A stretch of 64,000 nucleotides of DNA from Mytilus galloprovincialis (taxonomy: Eukaryota > Mollusca > Bivalvia > Mytilida > Mytilidae): NCBI RefSeq assembly GCF_965363235.1, contig NC_134839.1, forward strand, positions 113,392,517-113,456,516, read 5' to 3'. Shown here piece after piece: positions 43,950 through 57,730 of the stretch. Made by a program: the position numbers and the translations under genes. Below the pieces are notes generated by a model. It saw only the letters and a program-made list of their open reading frames with translations, did no database searches and had not been told where the DNA came from. Within the stretch, counting starts at the first letter, position 1; each line of letters starts with the position of its first letter.

Positions 43950-46900
43950 AACATGTTACAGACCACAACATTACTGTCAGTGAAGTTCAATGTTACAGTA
44001 ATCATAATAACATGTTACAGACCACAACATTACTGTCAGTGAAGTTCTCTGTTACAGTAATCTTAATAACATGTTAAAGACCACAACATTACTGTCAGTG
44101 AAATTCAATGTTACAGTAATCATAATAACATGTTAAAGACCACAACATTATTGTCAGTGAAGTTCTATGTTACAGTAATCATAATAACATGTTACAGACC
44201 ACAACATTACTGTCAGTGAAGTTCAATGTTACAGTAATCATAATAACATGTTACAGACCACCACATTACTGTCAGTGAAGTTCAATGTTACAGTAATCAT
44301 AATAACATGTTACAGACCACATTACTGTCAGTGAAGTTCAATGTTACAGTAATCATAATAACATGTTACAGACCACCACATTACTGTCAGTGAAGTTCAA
44401 TGTTACAGTAATCATAATAACATGTTACAGACCACAACATTACTGTCAGTGAAGTTCAATGTGACAGTAATCATAATAACATGTTACAGACCACAACATT
44501 ACTGTCAGTGAAGTTCAATGTGACAGTAATCATAATAACATGTTACAGACCACCACATTACTGTCAGTGAAGTTCTATGTGACAGTAATCATAATAACAT
44601 GTTACAGACCACCACATTACTGTCAGTGAAGTTCAATGTTACAGTAATTATAATAACATGTTACAGACCACAACATTACTGTCAGTGAAGTTCAAAGTTA
44701 CAGTAATCATAATAACATGTTATAGACCACAATATTACTGTCAGTGAAGTTCAATGTTATAGTAATCATAATAACATGTTACAGACCACAACATTACTGT
44801 CAGTGAAGTTCAATGTTACAGTAATTATAATAACATGTTACAGACCACAATATTACTGTCAGTGAAGTTCAATCTTACAGTAATCATAATAACATGTTAA
44901 AGACCACAACATTACTGTCAGTGAAGTTCAATGTTATAGTAATCATAATAACATGTTACAGACCACAACATTACTGTCAGTGAAGTTCAATGTTACAGTA
45001 ATCATAATAACATGTTACAGACCACAACATTACTGTCAGTGAAGTTCTATGTTACAGTAATCATAATAACATGTTACAGACCACAAAATTACTGTCAGTG
45101 TAGTTTAATGCTACTGTAATCATAATAACATGTTACAGACCACAACATTACTGTCAGTGAAGTTCAATGTTACAGTAATCATAATAACATGTTACAGACC
45201 ACAACATTACTGTCAGTGAAGTTCAATGTAACAGTAATCATAATAACATGTTACAGACCACAAGATTACTGTCAGTGAAGTTCAATGTTACAGTAATCAT
45301 AATAACATGTTACAGACCACAACATTACTGTCAGTGAAGTTCAATGTTACAGTAATCATAATAACATGTTACAGAACACAACATTACTGTCAGTGAAGTT
45401 CAATGTTACAGTAATCATAATAACATGTTACAGACCACAACATTACTGTCAGTGAAGTTCAATGTTACAGTAATCATAATAACATGTTACAGACCACAAC
45501 ATTACTGTCAGTGAAGTTCTATGTTACAGTAATCATAATAACATGTTACAGACCACAAGATTACTGTCAGTGTAGTTTAATGCTACTGTAATCATAATAA
45601 CATGTTACACACCACAACATTACTGTCAGTGAAGTTCAATGTTACAGTAATCATAATAACATGTTACAGACCACAACATTACTGTCAGTGAAGTTCAATG
45701 TTACAGTAATCATAATAACATGTTACAGACCACAACATTACTGTCAGTGAAGTTCAATGTAACAGTAATCATAATAACATGTTACAGACCACCACATTAC
45801 TGTCAGTGAAGTTCAATGTGACAGTAATCATAATAACATGTTACAGACCACATTACTGTCAGTGAAGTTCAATGTTACAGTAATCATTATAACATGTTAC
45901 AGACCACAACATTACTGTCAGTGAAGTTCAATGTTACAGTAATCATTATAACATGTAACAGACCACAAGATTACTGTCAGTGAAGTTCAATGTTACAGTA
46001 ATCATAATAACATGTTACAGACCACAACATTACTGTCAGTGAAGTTCAATGTGACAGTAATCATAATAACATGTTACAGACCACAACATTACTGTCAGTG
46101 AAGTTCAATGTGACAGTAATCATAATAACATGTTACAGACCACCACATTACTGTCAGTGAAGTTCTATGTGACAGTAATCATAATAACATGTTACAGACC
46201 ACAACATTACTGTCAGTGAAGTTCAATGTTACAGTAATCATAATAACATGTTACAGACCACCACATTACTGTCAGTGAAGTTCAATATTACAGTAATCAT
46301 AATAACATGTTACAGACCACAAGATTACTGTCAGTGAAGTTCAATGTTACAGTAATCATAATAACATGTTACAGACCACAACATTACTGTCAGTGAAGTT
46401 TAATGTTACAGTAATCATAATAAAATGTTACAGAACACAACATTACTGTCAGTGAAGTTCAATGTTACAGTAATCATAATAACATGTTACAGACCACAAG
46501 ATTACTGTCAGTGAAGTTCAATATTACAGTAATCATAATAACATGTTACAGACCACAACATTACTGTCAGTGAAGTTCTATGTTACAGTAATCATAATAA
46601 CATGTTACAGACCACAACATTACTGTCAGTGAAGTTCAATGTTACAGTAATCATTATAACATGTTACAGACCACAACATTACTGTCAGTGAAGTTCAATG
46701 TTACAGTAATCATTATAACATGTTACAGACCACAAGATTACTGTCAGTGAAGTTCAATGCTACAGTAATCATAATAACATGTTACAGACCACAAGATTAA
46801 TGTCAGTGAAGTTCTATGTTACAGTAATCATAATAACATGTTACAGTCCACAACATAACTGTCAGTGTAGTTCTATGTTACATTAATCATAATAACATGT

Positions 46901-49900
46901 TACAGACCACAACATTACTGTCAGTTAAGTTCAATGCTACAGTAATCATAATAACATGTTACAGTCCACAACATAACTGTCAGTGTAGTTCTATGTTACA
47001 TTAATCATAATAACATGTTACAGACCACAACATTACTGTCAGTGAGGTTCAATGTTACAGACCACAACATTACTGTCAGTGAAGTTCAATGCTACAGTAA
47101 TCATAATAACATGTTACAGACCACAACATTACTGTCAGTGAAGTTCAATGTTACAGTAATCATAATAACATGTTACAGACCACAACATTACTGTCAGTGA
47201 AGTTCAGTGTTACAGTAATCATAATAACATGTTACAGACCACAACATTACTGTCAGTGAAGTTCAATGTTACAGTAATCATAATAACATGTTACAGACCA
47301 CAAGATTACTGTCAGTGAAGTTCAATGTTACAGTAATCATAATAACATGTTACAGACCACAACATAACTGTCAGTGAAGTTTAATGCTACAGTAATCATA
47401 ATAACATGTTACAGACCACAACATTACTGTCAGTGAAGTTCAATGTTACAGTAATCATAATAACATGTTACAGACCACAACATTACTGTCAGTGAAGTTC
47501 AATGCTACAGTTATCATTATAACATGTTACAGACCACAAGATTACTGTCAGTGAAGTTCAATGTTACAGTAATCATAATAACATGTTACAGACCACAACA
47601 TTACTGTCAGTGAAGTTCAATGTTACAGTAATCATAATAACATGTTACAGACCACAAGATTACTGTCAGTGAAGTTCAATGTGACAGTAATCATAATAAC
47701 ATGTTACAGACCACACGATTACTGTCAGTGAAGTTCAATGTTACAGTAATCATTATAACATGTTACAGACCTCAAGATTACTGTCAGTGAAGTTCAATGT
47801 TACAATAATCATTATAACATGTTAGAGACCACAAGATTACTGTCAGTGAAGTTCAATGTTACAGTAATCATAATAACATGTTACAGACCACAAGATTACT
47901 GTCAGTGAAGTTCAATGTTACAGTAATCATAATAACATGTTACAGACCACAAGATTACTGTCAGTGAAGTTCAATGTTACAGTAATCATAATAACATGTT
48001 ACAGACCACAAGATTACTGTCAGTGAAGTTCAATGCTACAGTAATCATAATAACATGTTACAGACCACAACATTACTGTCAGTGAAGTTCAATGTTACAG
48101 TAATCATAATAACATGTTACAGACCACAACATTACTGTCAGTGAAGTTCAATGTTACAGTAATCATAATAACATGTTACAGACCACAACATTACTGTCAG
48201 TGAAGTTCAATGTGACAGTAATCATAATAACATGTTACAGACCACAACATTACTGTCAGTGAAGTTCAATGTGACAGTAATCATAATAACATGTTACAGA
48301 CCACAACATTACTGTCAGTGAAGTTCAATGTGACAGTAATCATAATAACATGTTACAGACCACAACATTACTGTCAGTGAAGTTCAATGTTACAGTTATC
48401 ATAATAACATGTTACAGACCACAAGATTACTGTCAGTGAAGTTCAATGTTACAGTAATCATAATAACGTGTTACAGACCACCACATTACTGTCAGTGAAG
48501 TTCAATGTTACAGTAATCATAATAACATGTTACAGACCACCACATTACTGTCAGTGAAGTTCTATGTGACAGTTATCATAATAACATGTTACAGACCACA
48601 AGATTACTGTCAGTGAAGTTCAATGTGACAGTAATCATAATAACATGTTACAGACCACAACATTACTGTCAGTGAAGTTCAATGTGACAGTAATCATAAT
48701 AACATGTTACAGACCACAACATTACTGTCAGTGAAGTTGAATGTTACAGTTATCATAATAACATGTTACAGACCACAAGATTACTGTCAGTGAAGTTCAA
48801 TGTGACAGTAATCATAATAACATGTTACAGACCACAACATTACTGTCAGTGAAGTTCAATGTTACAGTAATCATAATAACATGTTACAGACCACAACATT
48901 ACTGTCAGTGAAGTTCAATTTTACATTAATCATAATAACATGTTACAGACCACAACATTACTGTCAGTGAAGTTCAATGTTACAGTAATCATAATAACAT
49001 GTTACAGACCACAACATTACTGTCAGTGAAGTTCAATGTTACAGTAATCATAATAACATGTTACAGACCACAAGATTACTGTCAGTGAAGTTCAATGTTA
49101 CAGTAATCATAATAACATGTTACAGACCACCACATTACTGTCAGTGAAGTTCAATGTTACAGTAATCATAATAACATGTTACAGACCACAACATTACTGT
49201 CAGTGAAGTTCAATGTTACAGCAGTAATCATAATAACATGTTACAGACCACAACATTACTGTCAGTGTAGTTCAATGTTACAGTAATCATAATAACATGT
49301 TACAGACCACAACATTACTGTCAGTGAAGTTCAATGCGACAGTAATCATAATAACATGTTACAGACCACAATTTTACTGTCAGTGAAGTTCAATGTGACA
49401 GTAATCATAATCACATGTTACAGACCACCACATTACTGTCAGTGAAGTTCAATGTGACAGTAATCATAATAACATGTTACAGACCACCACATTACTGTCA
49501 GTGAAGTTCAATGTTACAGTTATCATAATAACATGTTACAGACCACAACATTACTGTCAGTGAAGTTCTATGTTACAGTAATCATAATAACATGTTACAG
49601 ACCACAAGATTACTGTCAGTGAAGTTCAATGTTACAGTCATCATAATAACATGTTACAGACCACAACACTACTGTCAGTGAAGTTCAATGTTACAGTAAT
49701 CATAATAACATGTTACAGACCACAACATTACTGTCAGTGAAGTTCAATGTGACAGTAATCATAATAACATGTTACAGACCACAACATTACTGTCAGTGAA
49801 GTTCAATGTTACAGTAATCATAATAACATGTTACAGACCACAACATTACTGTCAGTGAAGTTCAATGTTACAGTAATCATAATAACGTGTTACAGACCAC

Positions 49901-50128
49901 CACATTACTGTCAGTGAAGTTCAATGTTACAGTAATCATAATAACATGTTACAGACCACAACATTACTGTCAGTGAAGTTCAATGTTACAGTAATCATAA
50001 TAACATGTTACAGACCACCACATTACTGTCAGTGAAGTAACATTACTGTCAGTGAAGTTCAATGTGACAGTAATCATAATAACATGTTACAGACCACAAC
50101 ATTACTGTCAGTGAAGTTCAATGTTAAT
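43950..50128 (+). repeat. 59-bp satellite array, about 105 monomers
   Basis: The monomer begins AACATGTTACAGACCAC and continues with AACATTACTGTCAGTG, AAGTTCAATGTTACAG and TAATCATAAT. The period is 59 bases: the register moves by one base for every 60. Each monomer contains the palindrome AACATGTT and an 8-base inverted pair ATTACTGT/ACAGTAAT 17 bases apart. Variants recur (ACCACAAGATT, ACCACCACATT, AATGTGACAG). A distinctive variant (TAGTTTAATGCTACTG) occurs at 45101 and 45573, exactly 8 monomers apart, so blocks have been copied. A few short monomers (for example near 47050 and 50030) arose between internal repeats of ATGTTACAG or CATTACTG. There is no coding potential. Confidence 0.97.
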
Positions 50129-50449
50129 AATCATAATCAGTTGATATTCAACAATAGCATTTGTTTGTCTCAGCTCTCTCTTTGGTGTGGTATTATTTGT
50201 CACAGATTGACGATTACAGTTGTTTGTCGTTCGTGATGCCGATGCACTGCTTTCCATCTAAATAATTTGTATAAGCTGCTGTTAGGTATCTACTCATCGA
50301 AGTTTGCGTTTATCCGTGCCACATAATAATGTGACAGTTGACGTTAATAAAACATTGCTTTCTTGTGTATTATGGTATTCACTTATTGAGGTTTGAGTAC
50401 TGAACTAGTTTTACCCCTCAACATGTTTATGTGTCTGTTCCTTTTGTGT

Positions 50450-50830
50450 ATTTTTCGAGTTAAATCAAACATTCCGTTTTTTTTTTTTTTTTCTATGCAT
50501 TGTTTTAACGTTGCTACGGATATCACATGCAATTACTGTTTAATTGTATACGGAAATAATATAACCTCTAATGTTTGTTTGTTTTGTTCATACTTTGTGA
50601 ATATTCTGTCAATATAATGGAATTTTATGCGAATATCATACAAAGGAGAGGTTTAGCTAGCTATAAAAACATGTTTAATCCACTATCTTCTACATAAGAA
50701 AATGTTTTTACCAAATCAGGAATATGACAGTTGTTTTCCATTCATTTGATGTGTTTGAGCTTTTGGTTTTGCCATTTGATATGGAACTCGTAGTTTTGAA
50801 TTTTCCTCAGTATTTTTGTTATTTTACTAT
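50450..50830 (+). repeat. Dispersed repeat R1, copy B
   Basis: GAGAGGTTTAGCTAGC, GGAATATGACAGTTGTTTTCC and TTTTCCTCAGTATTTTTG. It corresponds to the interrupted copy at 16915-17420. Confidence 0.5.
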
Positions 50831-51430
50831 ATTCAACTTTTGGTATCCATCAGCCAATCAAAACTAGGAAATTGTATGAAATCAATTGTAAGTGAACAAC
50901 AAACTTACTTAAGATCAAAGATTATTCAGAATGATAACTATATATTTCTTGGTATTAGAAAATCTCGAGAAAAAATGTCCGTGTACACAATTTGCAATAA
51001 AATATCATAGCCTTGTACAGTTTGGAAAGAAATTTTTGTCTGAACCAGAATTTACAATTGCCAGATATCCCATTTGTATGATCGGCAACAATCATGTATG
51101 TTCCAGTTACATGCTTAAAAGCCATGTCGCGTGTAACATAGTATCTACATCTTACACAATCCAAACAGACTTTCAGTACAAAGGCTTCGTGCTTTCGGAA
51201 ATTCTGGCATACTCTCACACGTATTAATATAACAATAACATTCAACAAATAATAACAAGGTTTACCGTAGAATAAAATGAGCATTTTTCCTAAGTATATA
51301 ATTAAAAAAATTCCCAGCATAATTTAATCTTTTTTGTCCATTTTTATCAGATAATTTCAGTATCAAGAATATTTATACGTTTTCGGGGGGAAATCCACTT
51401 TCCGTCAACGTTTTGTAGAATTGATATATT
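50830..51430. other. HSPA12 B downstream region, conserved with copy A
   Basis: It matches 17420-18000 (CTTGGTATTAGAAAATCTCG). It lies 3' of the HSPA12 gene and is probably 3' UTR or flank. Open frames here (for example 50955-51320 minus) are not conserved. Confidence 0.45.
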
Positions 51431-51435
51431 ATATT

Positions 51436-54400
51436 TCATTTCATTAGGCATTCAAAAGTAGCTTCCGCTTTCCTGTTTGTGTCTTCCTCAGATGCTGTTA
51501 CCTCTAGTTCTGTGTACCCAAAATGCATTTCTACTTTTATACGCCTACTCTTACCACGTTCAACGTCCGGAATAGGAACAGTTAATATTCCTAAACGACT
51601 AACACCTTTGTCAATGGTGTATATTGGGTTTACGTTTTCAGACTGATAAACTTCGACCGTTGCCTCGGTGTCAGTTGACCTTGTAGGACTACACAACATC
51701 GTATACGTAGTTTTCCCAACTGTAAGAGGGTCACCTTTCTTTGCAATTGTTCTGAATATGTCGCTGCACATTACTCGTCCTTCAATTAAACATTTCAGCT
51801 TTGCTGGGTGTCTCCGGTCGTCATATGGCATGTTTACAGTTATGCCGTATGTTCGCGGACAAATGCGCTCACTTATTAGTTCCGGATTATGTCCAAACAT
51901 AACAGCTCCTTTTAGAACTGCTAATACTGCATCTTGTGGACTAATAATTACAAGGTTTGAAAATTCCCTTTTTACCCGTTCAACTAATATTGGTGAATCA
52001 GAAAAGCCTCCTACCATTAGTATAGAGTCTATGTGTCTTCTCTGTCGCTTAGATGTTGCTAAAAGATCTCTTACATGTGAAATTATCGATTCAATTGATT
52101 TTTCAAAGAATTGTTTAATGATTTTAGGCTCATATCGAAGTTTTTCATTCGAAACAGTGACTGTTTTGCTGTGAACTGATTTCTTTAGGTCTTCCTGTAT
52201 GGAGTCAGATTTGCGAATATCACAGTATGTGCGAAATAAAGAAGCTGGATATGGAATAGTTGTCTTAGTTCTTTGTGATTCTTTTGTACCTCTTTTCTTT
52301 GCTTCAAACTTTCTTTTAATTTCTAAGATATCTTCTGGACATTCTTTAATGTACGTTTCCCATACATCCTTACCAAATAAATCCTTTAAAAAGCATTCAT
52401 ACTCGAGATCAACAAAAGTTCCTCCCCAAGGACCTCCGCTTGGTTCGCTTAGTTCTTTAAGAACAGAATCATTTTGTACTTCATAAGTCGTCACATCGAT
52501 AGTTCCACCTACAATGGTCAGAAAGATTTTACGCCTGTATTGAGCTATTTCCTTATTATGTCTGTTTTGTTTTGTTCACGCATCGTTGTCAATATAATGG
52601 AATTTTGTTCGACTGTCATACAAGTGAAAGGTTTCGCTAGCTATAAAACCAGGTTCAATTCGCCATTTTATACACAAAAAAATGACTGTACCAAGTCAGG
52701 AATATGACAATTGTTATCCATTCGTTTGAAATGTTTGAGCTTTTAAATTTGCCTTCGGGTTGTGGACTTTCCGTTTTAAATTTTCCTCGGAGTTCAGTAT
52801 TTTTTATGATTTTACTTTTTACACAAATTAGAGCGATGATAAGCATACTTTTTAGCCTTTAATATGCTATCAAACAGACCCACAACAGACCTAAAAAAAC
52901 CAATTGCACATGGTCGCTATCTTTATTCGTACTTATGTTCACATCGATTGAAAGTCTTCAAGGGTCATCTCGGTGGCTAATTAGATGACGTCTAGACAAA
53001 AATGCACACCAAATGCTAATATATATTATTGAGCCCATGCATAGTAAAGCACTAATATTTTAAACCTTTTGGTGATATGAATATACCTTTTAGTATGTTT
53101 TTAATGAAATATGAGATTTGAATCGGTGAACATGAATTCGACATGATAATCTATAATGTCCTCGTAAAACGTCATTTGATTAAACAGCTCAACCGGCATA
53201 CCAAACGGACGGACTATTGTCTCAAATATTAGACATTATATATTGAGTGTTTACCATAACTTTAATCATATGATACTTTCAACATCCCCTTTTGCAATAT
53301 GAGCTAAATTTTTTAGTAGAAATTAACAACTTAAGGTCACCGTATGGTTTCAACAATGAGAAAAGGCCATACCGCATAGTCGGCTTTAAAAAAAAAATCA
53401 CAAATCACAAATTTAAAACAATTCAAACGAGAAAACTAACGGCCTAATTAATGTACTAAATATGAATGAAAACAAATATGTAACACAACAACATATGTTT
53501 GTGTGTTGATATTTGGTGCCACTGTCAATGTTATTGGCTATGTCATTGTGGTCAGTATCTATTTGAGGAGGAGGTTGGGATACAGCGAGAACCATGACCT
53601 TCCAGCGGCATGAAAAATAGTTAGATTAATATGAGCATAGGATAAATGATACTTAGTGGCCACGCTAAAAAAGAATAGTTATGTTAAATTAAAACAATAA
53701 TACCTCCACAGTCTAGAACCAAGAACTGATGACCTGGTTCAAAAGATTGAAGACTACATCCCTCTGTTCCTTCCTTCCTCTGAACAGTTGCCTCTTTGCA
53801 ATAAATGGCGGCCGCTTCCGGTTCATAAGCAAGAGTTAAGAGGTCTTCATTTATACCAGCCTTAAATATATTGCAAGGAGATGTGGTAAGATTTCGAACT
53901 TGCGACTTGAAACTTGTATTTCTCTCTTTTTTAAATTAACTTAAAATTAAAAAAACAAAACTATCTACTCTTTGAAGCACCCAATTGATATGATTATCAC
54001 GAGTCTTTTACAGGACAATACAAGTCAAACCCAAATAGGATTTTAAAAAGATAACAACACTATGCATGATTTCTCATAATTTAATCAAAATGACGTAAAA
54101 ATAGTAATTTTGTTATATATAATTTCACATTGAAGAAAAGCAATAATACTGAACATTTCCAACATCGATCCAAAAAGGAATGGTCATTGATCGATCCTAT
54201 ACAAATAAAAAAAATATATATATCAAATAAGGTACATCAAAACTCTTACGTGTTTATTGGTTTAGTTCAAAACAATATTATCTGATACTATAACCAAGAA
54301 AAGAAGTAAACATATATAAAACAACTCTATTAATCAAATCACTTTGTTCGAAAATTTAAAATAATTCAGTTTCAGCTTTACAAAGCAAAACCAAAATGGA

Positions 54401-55382
54401 ACCAGATTAAATTGTTTCGACATAAATGATCTTATATACCGAAACATACATGTCTTATGTTCAAATCATTAAGTTTATATATATTACCTCCTTTGCAGCT
54501 TCTCTCATGAACTGTTTTGCATTGTCCTTCCAAATCGCCGGTACTGTTAAAACCCAGTGAATATCACCTTCGTTCAATTTGAAATTGGCTACTTTGCAGG
54601 ACTTCAGAAAATGTTCTTTTAAAAATCGAATTGACTCCGAGAAAACTTTAAGCGCTTTCATCCCTTTACCGGTAACGTCTTCTAATATCAGGTCTCTTGA
54701 TATTTTGTTTTTTCTCTAAAAAGAAAAACTTTTTTATACCTCACCGTAATAAACGGATTTTGCTCATTATTAAAGGTAATTTTGTTATCTGTAATTGTTC
54801 ATTTCTTTTTCCTTTGGTCTATAAAACAATTATGTCAAATATATGATATAAAGTATATAACGGTTAAGTCTAGTTTTCGAATTGGTGCTGGTAAAATTCG
54901 CCTTAGCAGTAATAAACATGCATTCAATTTTGCGTAAATATAAATAAAATAAACAGTATTTAAATTAATTCGTATAACAAAAGAGGAAAACAATGAAAAC
55001 GTAAAATTGTCACAGTAATCAATCAAACAATCACTTTAACACTAACCCTTGATATTGGATGCTGTAGGGCGGACTCATCTTGAAACAACTTCATTTTAAA
55101 CCTTGAGAAATAACTGTATCCCTCGGCATCTCCACCCTCTAGGAGCTCGGAATATGTCCTCTCTGCATCGTATCCGAAACTATCAAGTGTTCCATCCTCG
55201 TCAAACAATATAGCTGTTGGAGCTTTTGCTGTTATAAGTCCGTCTCCTGACTGCCAGTTTTCATTACTGTAAATCTTTGTGTGATCTTTCTTGTATTCAT
55301 CGCGAAAAGAATAAGCATATCCAGAATATGTAGTTCCAAAGTCTATAGCTACAACGACTAACGCGTTTTGTTTTCTCCCCAT
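51436..55382 (-). CDS. HSPA12-like: HSPA12-like Hsp70 family protein, copy B (597 aa)
   Basis: Four exons with GT-AG borders and matching phases: exon 1 55047-55382, exon 2 54488-54715, exon 3 53704-53860, exon 4 51436-52508. The ATG chosen gives MGRKQNALVVVAIDFG; an in-frame ATG at 55436 lies beyond a likely splice acceptor and is disfavoured. ATPase landmarks are phosphate-1 AIDFGTTYSGYAYSF (12-26), [16 protein letters not shown] (167-182), AYEPEAAAIYC (199-209), phosphate-2 VLDCGGGTIDVTTYEV (236-251), SGGPWGGTF (264-272) and adenosine-site MVGGFSDS (405-412). These are HSPA12 rather than canonical Hsp70 features, and the length fits (human HSPA12A/B are about 680). The C-terminal domain is short and beta-rich. 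Bivalves have large HSPA12 families linked to stress and immune responses; a specific role here is inference. Confidence 0.92.
52550..52825 (+). repeat. Dispersed repeat R1 in HSPA12 B intron 3
   Basis: CACGCATCGTTGTCAATAT, CAAGTGAAAGGTTTCGC, CCAAGTCAGGAATATGAC and TTCCTCGGAGTTCAGTATTT. Confidence 0.55.
53310..53480 (+). repeat. Dispersed repeat R3 in HSPA12 B intron 3
   Basis: GGTCACCGTATGGTTTC, GCCATACCGCATAGTCGG and AACGAGAAAACTAACGGCC, the right half of the 10045-10310 repeat. Confidence 0.5.
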
Positions 55383-55444
55383 ATCAACTTCAGAAACATA
55401 ACTTCTGTAATAGATAATGTCAATAGAGTTCACCATTTTTACAT

Positions 55445-56480
55445 GTATTACAATTTAATGTTATGAATTAGATATGAAATATGGATGATAGGTTAACGTT
55501 AGAACTTAGAGGTTCTTCCAAAAGACTGCAACTCAAAGACAGTAGAACAACGATATCTTTAGAAGTCTTCAACTTTGTATGTTCGCTAAATTGACACAAA
55601 TCTAATCAAAGTTGAGAATAAACTCATCAAATTTCGTTTTTCATTTCAGCTTCCGATCTAAGTACGCTACCAGTAATATACTATTTGACTGACTATACAT
55701 TATCATAAGTTATTCGTAGTAAAGCATTAAAAAACTATAAAGTTATAACTTTTAAAATGTACGAATATACCGTTGGATGCTATAGATAAATGAAATGCTT
55801 TTGATAGTCGTTTCAATTAGGTTGACATTTATCATTTTACAACCTCAGCACTATACCTCCAGACAATGTTATCCAACAGCTTCTGTTCTGTCTCTCACTT
55901 ATTGAAATGGTTCTAAAAAATTGAATGCAATAAGCGTTCTTCTTCAATGGATAGGATAAATATGCCAGATTTACTGTGATGAGATGTTTATAGCTTTAAT
56001 TATTCTCCTGTTCTAGTTATATGTACATGTTGGGAATATAAGTAAAGATATATAAATCAAGCTTGTCGACAGGTTGTGAGTATTTCTTTAGGCACACATC
56101 TGTACATGTACTCTTATGTTTAAATTGTAATGGTTTGATGATAAAGAAAAACTCGAAACCACCCCGCCGTATTCTTTAGCAATTATTGCAATCAACAATG
56201 AGTATTTGTTTATTTGCTGTGCAAACATAAATAAATCTCTGCATACTCCCAATAGTTAAACATGTTCAACACGATTTTTAGCAATGTAATAAAAACGAAA
56301 GTCGACCACTTGTTATCTCGAAAGAACATATTTAATATGTATTATAGTACCTAATCTGACCTTTATAGAAACGTATGCCCAAGTTATGCCTGTTAAGAAT
56401 GAAGTTATGCAAAAAGTTCAATTAAAATCATAAAAGTAGCATAATACCTGAATGAAAGGATTTACTTCCTTCATTTTGAT
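55445..56480. other. Upstream region of HSPA12 B, no gene seen
   Basis: AT-rich, with no recognisable coding region. It should contain the HSPA12 B promoter. I looked for inverted nGAAn heat-shock-element arrays and saw no convincing run. Confidence 0.4.
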
Positions 56481-56489
56481 ATCTTTTAC

Positions 56490-57714
56490 CTTTAGGAATT
56501 GTGGTAAAGTGTTATTTTGGGATATATGTATTTTATATATAAGTAATACTGTAGTATTATATTATTGCATGGTTAAACTATACGGAGTGTATATTTCAGG
56601 TTCGCTCAGGTGTGACTTTTATCAGGTGTTTCAATTGTGTTTTATTGGTATTGATTAGTGGTCAATTCTTTGGCGGGAACTTTACATTTCTACATGGTCA
56701 CTTTGTGTAATGGACACCATTTTCATTGTCTAGTAAATTGTAATATTATATTCTATTTGGAGTTTGGTTTTCCTATTTATAAGGTCAGTTATTCTTCTTA
56801 TACTAATATATTAATTATCTATCCTTATAATTATATGTATGCATGATTTACGAATGTTATGAATAAATGCATGTTTGAATGATGTGTAGATATGATATGC
56901 AAGTGTAACAATAGAAAACTTAAAAGAACTTTAAATCTCTTTAATAATTATGCTTTTATGGTTAAAACAGTAAATTATATAAAACAGCTAAATTTCAGTA
57001 AATGGATTAAACTATTGAATTTTATGGAATGAATGTTTGATATTAAATAAAGTCATAAATTGATAAAGATAATAACTATCTTATTTTGATATGCAGATTA
57101 GGTTAGTTATGAATTTAATATTTGTACTGCAGGTATATTCCATATTGATGACCCACCATGTCGGCATCAACCTGATGTGATTGTACTTTTATTGTATTCA
57201 AGCCTTCACAAATACCTGTGAGGTAGGTTATGTTATGTTGAATCTATGTGCGTTTTGCTTATTGTATTGTCTGCTTTAGAAAGTGCTTTATGCTTTGTTT
57301 GCACGTATGTTCTTGCTTTGCATGTATATGTTATTTTTAAATATGCTTATTTAAATTTGGTATTTAACAGTTCATTTCATTACTGTTATAATGTATTACT
57401 AATGCATCGACATATGCATTATGATTAGATGTATTCATGAGACAATAGAATTGGAGATCACTATTTCCGACTTAATGAAATTATATAGTATTCTTTTATT
57501 ATTGAAATTCTTGGAAAAGTAAACAGTTTCCTTGTTCATAATTGTTAACATAATGTTTTAAACCTTTTATATAGTTACTTAATTATATTACATCCATTAA
57601 TATAATGTATTGTTATTACAGGGTATTTATTTTGGATTACAATATAGAACGAAATAAAGAATCCATAACTTTATATTGTCTTGGTGTATTCATTTGCCAC
57701 GAAACAAGACTACA
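56490..57714 (+). repeat. Probable 5' LTR (outer edge undetermined)
   Basis: The right edge is inferred from the primer-binding site: sequence ending GACTACA is followed four bases later by TGGCGCCCAACG. An AATAAA lies about 60 bases before this edge, as expected for the LTR R region. The left edge cannot be fixed because the partner LTR is outside the window; a TG near 56500 is only a guess. Confidence 0.4.
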
Positions 57715-57730
57715 TGTTTGGCGCCCAACG

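Larger units (their letters stand above)
33593..55440. repeat. Segmental duplication, copy B
   Basis: This is the second copy of the lectin-GPCR-HSPA12 block. It differs from copy A by a Penelope-like RT copy at about 37945-39660 in place of the lectin 5' exons, a retrozyme-type insertion at about 40017-40298, a 59-bp satellite at 43950-50128, and the absence of the copy A transposons. Similarity fades just upstream of the HSPA12 first exon (about 55.44 kb), so the right limit of the duplication is uncertain. Confidence 0.9.

Noticed and set aside
47015-47200. Open frame inside the satellite
   Set aside because: It is a by-product of the repeat having few stops in one frame; it crosses variant monomers and has no independent support.
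43950-50128. CRISPR-like regular repetition
   Set aside because: Repeats are contiguous 59-bp monomers with no unique spacers, and the genome is eukaryotic. It is a satellite.
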